DNA from: GCA-2693325 sp964011675
GTDB lineage: Bacteria; Latescibacterota; UBA2968; UBA8231
Assembly: GCA_964011675.1 (NCBI GenBank)
Contig: CAXGPR010000044.1
Span: 1 to 29,045 of the forward strand
DNA length: 29,045 nucleotides
Direction of reading: 5' to 3'
In this document: one piece after another, positions 23,109 to 29,045 of the stretch
How positions within the stretch are numbered: the stretch's first letter is position 1
How the letters are laid out: the number at the start of each line of letters is the position of its first letter
The notes under the pieces: model-generated
What the model saw: only the letters and a program-made list of their open reading frames with translations
Databases searched by the model: none
What the model was told of the DNA's origin: nothing
Position numbers and translations under genes: made by a program

Positions 23109-25000
23109 TCCTCATCCTCACTCGAAATCCCGTTATTGGAGACAGATAGAATCGGTTCGCGCTCAAGCGGCTGGCCAGCCAAGATCTGGTCCAATTCCGC
23201 ATCATCGAGGACCTCGTAGTTAAGCAAGGCCTGTGCAAGCGCATGAAGCTCATCACCGTTATCCTCTATAATGCGAGTCGCGGTTGCCTCAGCTTCTTCC
23301 ACTATTCTTCGGATCTCTCGATCAATCGCCTGAGCAGTCTCTTCACTCACCTGACTGTTCCGTGAAAACCCCTTACCCAAAAAAACCTCTTCATCGCTGT
23401 CGGCCAACGATAGAGGTCCCAGTTTCTCGTTCATACCCCACTCACATACCATCGAGCGCGCCAGTGCGCCCACCTGTTTGTAGTCCCCCTGAGCGCCCGT
23501 AGAGCGCTCGTTAAATATAATGCGCTCGGCACAGCATCCCCCCAACGCGGTAGCCAAATGAGCCTTTAAACGCGTCTCCGTGACGGAGCGTCGCTCGTCG
23601 GGTAAGAAAGAAACCATCCCCATAGCCTGGCCGCGCGGAATGATAGTTGCCTTACCTATTTGCTGGGCACCGGGCGCAAGCTTGGCGACCAGCACATGAC
23701 CCGCCTCATGATAAGCTGATAGACTACGATCTTCCTGAGTCATCATCGTACTACGTCGTTCCGCACCTAGCATAACCTTGTCTTTGGCATCCTCAAGATC
23801 AGAACTCTTTACGTCCGAATGATCTCGCCGCGAAGCCAGCAAAGCCGCTTCGTTGACCAAGTTCGCTAAATCCGCCCCCGACAGCCCAGGCGTTCCCTGC
23901 GCGATTCTTTTTAAATCGATTTCCTCATCTAGTGGCACCTTCCGCGCGTGGACCCTGAGAATCTCTTCTCGACCGCGCACGTCGGGCAAATCGACTACGA
24001 CTCGTCGATCAAAGCGCCCTGGACGCAGCAGGGCCGGATCAAGCACGTCTGGTCGGTTTGTTGCCGCAATCAGAATAACGCCATCGTTGGACTCGAAGCC
24101 ATCCATTTCAACAAGCAGTTGATTGAGCGTCTGTTCGCGTTCGTCGTGTCCTCCCCCTATACCAGCTCCGCGGTGCCTCCCAACCGCATCTATTTCATCG
24201 ACAAAGATCAGACAGGGAGCACTCGTCTTTGCCTGTTCAAAAAGGTCGCGAACGCGCGAGGCGCCCACCCCTACGAACATCTCAACAAAATCCGAACCAC
24301 TTATGGAGAAAAATGCCCCCCCCGCTTCCCCGGCGACCGCACGGGCCAAATGAGTTTTACCTGTTCCAGGGGGTCCAACCATAAGAACACCTTTGGGTAT
24401 TCGTCCGCCCAACCGCTGAAACTTCTGCGGATCGCGTAGAAAGTCGATCACTTCTTGCAGTTCTTCTTTGGCTTCGTCTGCTCCTGCAACATCTGCAAAC
24501 GTCGTCTGTTGCTCATCCTGAGACCGCAGCTTCGCCCGACTCTTACCAAAGGAGAATAATCCCCGCGACCCTCCCTGCATTTGCCGCAACATAAAAATCC
24601 AAATGGCAATAAAAAGAAGCCAAGGCAAAATACTTAAGAGCGCATCATACCATTGAAAAGGCTCTTCTTTAAAACGAAAAATTAGCTTATAGGAGCGCCA
24701 TTCTCGCTTGGTCTCCGCATCAATAGGTCCGAGGTTTACAACAAAGCGTTCGCCGTTATTGAGCGTGCCGTGAAACTCATTTTCGCCTACGACAATCGCT
24801 TCGGCAATCTGCCCATTTTCTAGATACTCTCGGTAGTTTATATAGGAAATAGTCGGCGCATCGGACGGCGTGCTATCAAAGAACTTCGCGGCAAAAATGA
24901 GCACCAAAACAAAAAAGATCCAAAATGCGGAAGTGCGAGAAGGCCGGCGCCACCGTTTGGATCGATCGTTCTCTCTGTCTGTCTGTTTTACCTCGTCCAT
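23105..25000 (-). CDS. ftsH: ATP-dependent zinc metalloprotease FtsH
   Basis: A 631-residue membrane AAA+ protease. Transmembrane helices at about 25-41 and 121-138 flank a periplasmic domain. The AAA module has Walker A GPPGTGKT (209-216), Walker B LIFVDEID (264-271) and the second region of homology around ATNRPDVLDPALLRPGRFD. The protease zinc site is HEAGH (431-435), with an Asp further on (GAQGDYKQV). FtsH degrades misfolded and regulatory membrane and cytoplasmic proteins as a hexamer. It is 20 bases downstream of tilS and overlaps folP. Its ribosome binding site (TAGGT) is weak and close to the ATG. Confidence 0.98.
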   Translation of the reverse strand: MDEVKQTDRENDRSKRWRRPSRTSAFWIFFVLVLIFAAKFFDSTPSDAPTISYINYREYLENGQIAEAIVVGENEFHGTLNNGERFVVNLGPIDAETKREWRSYKLIFRFKEEPFQWYDALLSILPWLLFIAIWIFMLRQMQGGSRGLFSFGKSRAKLRSQDEQQTTFADVAGADEAKEELQEVIDFLRDPQKFQRLGGRIPKGVLMVGPPGTGKTHLARAVAGEAGGAFFSISGSDFVEMFVGVGASRVRDLFEQAKTSAPCLIFVDEIDAVGRHRGAGIGGGHDEREQTLNQLLVEMDGFESNDGVILIAATNRPDVLDPALLRPGRFDRRVVVDLPDVRGREEILRVHARKVPLDEEIDLKRIAQGTPGLSGADLANLVNEAALLASRRDHSDVKSSDLEDAKDKVMLGAERRSTMMTQEDRSLSAYHEAGHVLVAKLAPGAQQIGKATIIPRGQAMGMVSFLPDERRSVTETRLKAHLATALGGCCAERIIFNERSTGAQGDYKQVGALARSMVCEWGMNEKLGPLSLADSDEEVFLGKGFSRNSQVSEETAQAIDREIRRIVEEAEATATRIIEDNGDELHALAQALLNYEVLDDAELDQILAGQPLEREPILSVSNNGISSEDEE

Positions 25001-25020
25001 ACCTATATTTTCTATTGCGC

Positions 25021-26400
25021 TTATGCTGCAACACTAAATTGGATACAAGCGATACGGCGACTACCAGGCCCTACGCAAAATGCATCGCTTATGCGCATAC
25101 CTACCACCCAAGCGATTTCCCCTTCACTTTCCAAAACGAGTACTTCATCCCGCAGTATCCTCGGATACTTCTGATCAATCAGGAAGTCACTAAGTTTTTT
25201 CTGGCCGCGCATGCCGAATGGCCTAAAACGGTCACCGACAGTTGCACTGCGCAGCAAGAGACAGCTTCCCAGCTTATCAGCGTCCAAAGCTATATGAGAA
25301 TCGCTGAGCCGTGAACGAATACACTCGAACGATTCTGCTGGCACAATGCGGCAAGAAAAAACGCCTCTTCGCTCGTGAACTCGCACCTTTCCAGATGTAG
25401 GGACTCTAACAGCGAGAGGTGATGCTGTGCCTTTTCGGAGAAACAAGCGATCATTCCAACATTGCGCGCGTATACCCTTGCCAACATCGTGTAAAGTGTT
25501 CCTTTTGGACTTTGCCATCCGGAGAATTCGCTCGACCCATGCATACTCAATATTCCCCGCAAAGATCCTGCCTATTGCGAGGCGGATAAGGCGTCGCCGA
25601 ACTGCTATATGATAATTTACAAGACGAGGCACATCAAGAATAATTTTATGTTCGCAACACTCTATAAGAACTAAATTTACAGCATTTTTAGCTACTTCTT
25701 CGACAAAGCTATCTTCGCCTTGTAAAACGGTTGCAACCCGGTGCAGGGTTTGCACAATATTGGGATTATACTGACGTAACGCAGGAAGTAGATCGCCCCG
25801 AACGCGATTGCGTAAAAAACGCCAATCTGTATTAGTCTCATCTTCGCGAAAGGGAATGCCGTTCACTTCTGCATAGGCTTTAATTTCAGCGCGCGTCACG
25901 TTGAGCATCGGCCTAAAGAAAACACCCTCACGCAAGGAGACCATCCCCCTCAATCCGGTGCTTCCACTTCCCCGTATCAGCCTCATCAAAACCGTCTCAG
26001 CCTGGTCATTCATGTGATGTCCCAGCACGACTTTCGTAGCCCCTATATCTGAGGCGATTTGAGTGAATAGCTCATATCGCGCTTCGCGACCAGCCTCTTC
26101 AATGCTCATATTGCCTATACGAGCCCGCGCAGTCACATCATCGGATCGACTGATAAAAGAACAGCCCCGTTTTTGGGCTTCCATCGCGACAAAGCGCGCA
26201 TCTTCAGCAGATTTGGAGCGCAGCCTATGGTCGCAGTGAACCACCACACAGGAATCGACGAGCTGGCTCATGATATCCATCAAAACCATAGAATCTACCC
26301 CGCCCGACACACCGATCACCACTCGTTCGCGACGAGTACAACCGTTCTCACGCAGGGCGGAATCAACTGCAAGCGAGACAGTACACTTTAATTTCTTCAT
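25021..26400 (-). CDS. tilS: tRNA(Ile)-lysidine synthase
   Basis: A 459-residue protein with the ATP-pyrophosphatase P-loop SGGVDS (residues 32-37), GHHMNDQAETVLMRLIRGSG and a C-terminal TilS domain (GDRFRPFGMRGQKKLSDFLI). It modifies cytidine 34 of the AUA-reading isoleucine tRNA to lysidine. A TilS next to FtsH is a widespread arrangement. The gene begins the tilS-ftsH-folP-cdaA operon and is divergent from a small acidic protein across a 78-base gap that contains a long palindrome. Confidence 0.96.
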   Translation of the reverse strand: MKKLKCTVSLAVDSALRENGCTRRERVVIGVSGGVDSMVLMDIMSQLVDSCVVVHCDHRLRSKSAEDARFVAMEAQKRGCSFISRSDDVTARARIGNMSIEEAGREARYELFTQIASDIGATKVVLGHHMNDQAETVLMRLIRGSGSTGLRGMVSLREGVFFRPMLNVTRAEIKAYAEVNGIPFREDETNTDWRFLRNRVRGDLLPALRQYNPNIVQTLHRVATVLQGEDSFVEEVAKNAVNLVLIECCEHKIILDVPRLVNYHIAVRRRLIRLAIGRIFAGNIEYAWVERILRMAKSKRNTLHDVGKGIRAQCWNDRLFLRKGTASPLAVRVPTSGKVRVHERRGVFSCRIVPAESFECIRSRLSDSHIALDADKLGSCLLLRSATVGDRFRPFGMRGQKKLSDFLIDQKYPRILRDEVLVLESEGEIAWVVGMRISDAFCVGPGSRRIACIQFSVAA

Positions 26401-26437
26401 AACCTAAAAAATACGCACATGGGTATGGAATGGATCT

Positions 26438-26473
26438 TGCTCCTAACGCTTTTAGATAAAACCGTTAGGAGCA
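26438..26473. promoter_or_regulatory. 36-bp near-perfect palindrome covering a ribosome binding site
   Basis: TGCTCCTAACG (26438-26448) and CGTTAGGAGCA (26463-26473) are exact reverse complements. After one C/C mismatch, TTTTA (26450-26454) and TAAAA (26457-26461) continue the symmetry to the centre, so 16 of 18 positions pair. As RNA on the plus strand it folds into a long hairpin whose 3' arm contains the AGGAG (26467-26471) of the downstream gene. As DNA it could be an operator shared by the divergent tilS. Confidence 0.75.
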
Positions 26474-26478
26474 CAACA

Positions 26479-26787
26479 ATGCATGAACCTGCAATAAAAC
26501 TAGACGCTATACGCATACAAACTGCACGCATGATGGAAATATACGCTCTTCTAAAGAACGAATTGGAAAAAAATACCCTTCTGCTCCCTTCGGAAGAGAC
26601 TCGAGTACAACTCGACTTTGCCATAGACACCATTCGCGCAAATATGGAGCAACTGCTCAACACGCTCATAGCCTATCAGGAACAGTTGGATTCCGCTGAT
26701 GAGAATGAGTCCGCTGAGGCAGGCGAACTAGAGGAATTACTCGCTGCAGTTCTCGAATGGCACACGGCCAACGCAGCAGAAGAATGA
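26479..26787 (+). CDS. Small acidic helical protein of unknown function
   Basis: A 102-residue protein from ATG 26479, chosen because AGGAG lies seven or eight bases upstream. A longer frame from 26419 would translate the palindrome and is less likely. The protein looks almost wholly alpha-helical, with heptad-like Leu/Ile spacing (about residues 10-75) and an acidic C-terminus (SADENESAEAGELEELL). It has no signal peptide or membrane segment. Similar size and character are found in FlgN-like chaperones and other helical adaptors, but no family is recognised. Its ribosome binding site is buried in the palindrome. Confidence 0.72.
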   Translation: MHEPAIKLDAIRIQTARMMEIYALLKNELEKNTLLLPSEETRVQLDFAIDTIRANMEQLLNTLIAYQEQLDSADENESAEAGELEELLAAVLEWHTANAAEE

Positions 26788-26811
26788 CTTTTCAGTCGCT
26801 CCTCTGTCTAT

Positions 26812-26842
26812 ACGGTCATTATGCTATTGGCCGTCAGTTTTT
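26812..26842 (+). terminator. Possible terminator for the small acidic protein gene
   Basis: ACGGTCA (26812-26818) pairs with TGGCCGT (26828-26834), seven pairs with one G-T wobble, around nine bases. Five T follow at 26838-26842. It lies between the convergent ends of this gene and the fibronectin-repeat gene, and its 3' arm touches the latter's stop codon. Confidence 0.4.
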
Positions 26843-29045
26843 CACATCTACACGCGCCAGAACGGTCCATTCGCTGACGCGATCATCAATATCGCGCGCG
26901 CGCACTCGGTAATAGTAGGTCGTTCCACGCAAAACCGTGTCGTCTACCCGTTGTGTATCGAGCGAGTTCGTGCCCACAACGACGAAATCCGAGTCGTTAG
27001 TGCTGTTAGCCACCGTTGTTCGCTGCAATTCATAGTGCAGTATGGCCCCAACTGAACCAGTCCACAAAATCGTCACCTCAGGAGACTGTGTTACATCGGA
27101 AGGAGTAGACGCTGATAAGCGCACGTCTGAGGGCTTCTCTACCCCACTCGTAATAGCGGTAATTACCGCAGACGGCAAACTAGCGTTGCCCACCTGATCA
27201 ATTGCTTCAACTTGGTAGTAGTAAGTGGTAACCGAAACCAAACCCGTATCCTGATAGGCCGGACTCGTAACGGTTGCCACTTGTGTATAAGGTCCTGCCA
27301 CATCGTCTGCTCGATACACGTAATAGCGATCAACCCCTGTCAGTTCGGCCCCGTTCACATCCGTCGTAGGCGGATTCCAACTTAGGTCCATTTTTTCCGG
27401 ATCATCGCGCACGGCTTCCGCCTGAACCAATGTGGGTGCTGTCGGAGCGCGATTATCTGACAGAACGGTTGCTCCCACAAATGTGGAACGCTCGCTTTCT
27501 CCATCACTCGTAATGGTTGACACCTTGTAGAAGTACGTTTGTCCACCAACCAAATTGGAATCGACATACACCGTTTGCCCCGTCGAAAACGTTGTGCCCT
27601 CTATACCCATGAGGCGAGCAAACCCTTCATCGGAACGCGTAGACCGATACACATTGTAACCCAACAGATCCTCTTCAATGCTGGCGGTCCAGATGACAGT
27701 AATGCTGCGAATACCAGCAGTTGCACCAATCCCGAACGGCGCTTCGATTCCAGCCGTCTTTGCCGACGCTGCGCTAGAGCGGCCGCTCGAGTTTCCCACT
27801 TCATCAAGAGCTCGCAGTGCATAGTAATACTTAGTAGAAGACTCCAGACCATCTGAGTCTACATAGCTGTTTTCACCAGCTTCAACGGTGTCAATCGATA
27901 CGAAAGATGCATCGTCTTCCTTAGAGCGCATAACAACATAGGCTTTGAGGCCCGTTAAACCGCCACCATTTACATCTCGCGTAGGCGGCGTCCAGACCAG
28001 CGTAATCTGCAACTCGCTAGGCGCGGCGAGTACAATAAGATCCGTTGGAGCCTGTGGTGCGATTTGATCGGGTCCTCCCGTCAGGACCGAAACATCTCCA
28101 GCGCGCACGCCTTCATTTCCACTGACATCTATCGCACTGACCGTGTAGTAGTACGTCGTCAGTTCCTCCAACCCCCTGTCGGTATAGGTGCGGGCCTGAG
28201 CATCGACCGTATCAATCGCTACAAAGGCATTGCGACTCCCCTTTGAACGAAAAACAACGTACTCTGCTAAATCCGTTAGCTGGGCTCCGTTCGCGTCGCG
28301 CGTGGGCGCACTCCAGACCAGTGCAACCTGAAAAAAGCTGACATCGTCGGCAACAGCAGACACGTTTTGCGGTGCGGCCGGAGCAACCCGATCCGGCCCC
28401 GAAGTAACAACCTGTACAATGCCAGACCGCACACTTTCATTACCTATTTCATCACTGGCCGACACCGCGTAATAATACGCAGTCAATTCTTCCAAACCCG
28501 CATCCACGTACTCGCGCCTATCCGCATCAACCGTTGCTACGAATTGAAATGAGTTGGTGCTAGCTTTTGAGCGAAACACCGCATAGCTCGCCAGATCTGT
28601 CACGTCCCCACCATCGGCATCTTTTGTCGGAGCACTCCAGCGGATTGCAATCTGACCAAAGACCACCTCATCTGCAATGGCAGCTATGTTTTGCGGCGCT
28701 GCAGGGGGCACGCGGTCCGTCCCTTCAGTGCGCACCTCCACCATGGCAGAACGATCGCTCTCATTGCCGACAGCATCTAGAGCACTCACCGCGTAGTAAT
28801 AAACCGTCGATTCATCTAAGCCGGAATCTGTATACTGACGAACACCAGACTCCAGTGTATCTACAGTCACAAAAGCGCTGGCACTCTCCTTTGCACGAAA
28901 AAGAATATATCGACTTAGATCTGACAGCTGCCCCCCCTGAGCGTCAAGCGTTGGCCCCCCCCAACTCAAGTCGACTTTACCGACAACTTGCTCGTCAGCC
29001 ACCGCTGATAGATTCTGCGGTGGCGATGGCGCCACCTGATCTGGC
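26834..29045 (-). CDS. Fibronectin type III repeat protein (partial, 5' end outside window)
   Basis: The minus-strand frame is open through the right edge. A GTG at 29035 is only an internal codon, since the residues before it (PDQ) fit the repeat. At least 735 residues remain, all of them seven fibronectin-III domains of 97-108 residues ending at 28718, 28394, 28070, 27749, 27458, 27143 and 26834. Each has the Trp of strand B (LSW, IRW, LVW, VIW, ILW), a Y.V.R strand and the YYYxVxAxDxxGNES-type strand F. Domains 1-3 are most alike. There is no sorting domain or anchor at the C-terminus, so export must depend on the missing N-terminus. Such proteins are usually secreted or surface proteins that space or bind glycans; the function here is unknown. 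Confidence 0.9.
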   Translation of the reverse strand, partial: PDQVAPSPPQNLSAVADEQVVGKVDLSWGGPTLDAQGGQLSDLSRYILFRAKESASAFVTVDTLESGVRQYTDSGLDESTVYYYAVSALDAVGNESDRSAMVEVRTEGTDRVPPAAPQNIAAIADEVVFGQIAIRWSAPTKDADGGDVTDLASYAVFRSKASTNSFQFVATVDADRREYVDAGLEELTAYYYAVSASDEIGNESVRSGIVQVVTSGPDRVAPAAPQNVSAVADDVSFFQVALVWSAPTRDANGAQLTDLAEYVVFRSKGSRNAFVAIDTVDAQARTYTDRGLEELTTYYYTVSAIDVSGNEGVRAGDVSVLTGGPDQIAPQAPTDLIVLAAPSELQITLVWTPPTRDVNGGGLTGLKAYVVMRSKEDDASFVSIDTVEAGENSYVDSDGLESSTKYYYALRALDEVGNSSGRSSAASAKTAGIEAPFGIGATAGIRSITVIWTASIEEDLLGYNVYRSTRSDEGFARLMGIEGTTFSTGQTVYVDSNLVGGQTYFYKVSTITSDGESERSTFVGATVLSDNRAPTAPTLVQAEAVRDDPEKMDLSWNPPTTDVNGAELTGVDRYYVYRADDVAGPYTQVATVTSPAYQDTGLVSVTTYYYQVEAIDQVGNASLPSAVITAITSGVEKPSDVRLSASTPSDVTQSPEVTILWTGSVGAILHYELQRTTVANSTNDSDFVVVGTNSLDTQRVDDTVLRGTTYYYRVRARDIDDRVSEWTVLARVDVKN
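27749..29041 (-). repeat. Tandem fibronectin-III coding repeats (four most similar units)
   Basis: Units at 28718-29041, 28394-28717 and 28070-28393 are each exactly 324 bases, and 27749-28069 is 321. They share blocks such as VxFRSKxSxxxF and GLEExTxYYYxVSAxD, consistent with recent internal duplication. The three units downstream are more diverged. Confidence 0.8.

Noticed and set aside
26419..26478. Upstream ATG for the small acidic protein
   Set aside because: It would translate the palindrome into a Leu-rich leader and lacks a ribosome binding site, whereas ATG 26479 has AGGAG at good spacing.

Overview
The window is about 29 kb of a Gram-negative, probably aerobic, free-living bacterial chromosome of roughly even base composition. 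It carries mostly housekeeping genes. The Gram-negative call rests on a TonB-dependent outer-membrane receptor, and the aerobic call on a heme O synthase. The mix of Gfo/Idh/MocA oxidoreductase, paired mandelate-racemase-like enzymes, fibronectin-III repeat protein and SUMF1-like secreted protein recalls Latescibacterota, Poribacteria and other FCB-related environmental lineages. That placement is an inference from gene content, not a phylogenetic result. Coding density is high and no stretch over 300 bases lacks a gene; the longest gap is 14180-14402, where I see only a ribosome binding site and no convincing gene. I saw no rRNA, tRNA, CRISPR array or insertion sequence.

Layout. 1-1864 (-): 5' part of a TonB-dependent receptor, divergent from a Gfo/Idh/MocA oxidoreductase (2026-3045, +). 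3189-8881 (+): ppdK, parA, parB and a secreted SUMF1/FGE-domain protein, tightly packed or overlapping. 8878-9270 (-): a small membrane coiled-coil protein whose stop codon overlaps that of the SUMF1-like gene. 9441-10786 (+): larB and mobA, overlapping by one base. 10830-11717 (-) and 11836-13848 (+): ctaB (heme O synthase) and ligA, divergent. 13856-14179 (-): a small membrane protein. 14403-17299 (-): two tandem, overlapping enolase-superfamily paralogues. 17398-21344 (-): argR-argB-argD-argH, closed by a strong terminator. 21428-26400 (-): tilS-ftsH-folP-cdaA. 26479-26787 (+): a small acidic helical protein behind a long palindrome. 26834-29045 (-): the 3' part of a protein made of fibronectin-III repeats.

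How the genes work together. ppdK interconverts pyruvate and PEP. parAB is a chromosome-segregation module. argRBDH covers part of arginine synthesis and its regulator; argC, argJ, argF and argG are not here. tilS-ftsH-folP-cdaA joins tRNA modification, membrane proteolysis, folate synthesis and cyclic-di-AMP signalling in one dense operon. The two enolase-like enzymes look like a duplicated catabolic or isomerising pair. The receptor and oxidoreductase may belong to one uptake and catabolism unit.

Several promoters read well by eye as sigma-70 type: TTGACA-N17-TATTAT before ligA, and TTGACA-N17-TATTTT before larB and argR. These fix some start codons (ligA ATG at 11836, ctaB ATG at 11717). 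Perfect or near-perfect palindromes sit on several promoters or leaders (1912-1923, 3067-3082, 11732-11747, 26438-26473). Several gene ends carry hairpins that run into the coding sequence. I found no clear new multi-gene system. The most interesting items are the 36-bp palindrome covering a ribosome binding site, the tandem enolase pair, the palindrome in the ctaB promoter, the altered DGA motif of the diadenylate cyclase, and the convergent gene pair whose two stop codons share a CTAG at a hairpin tip.
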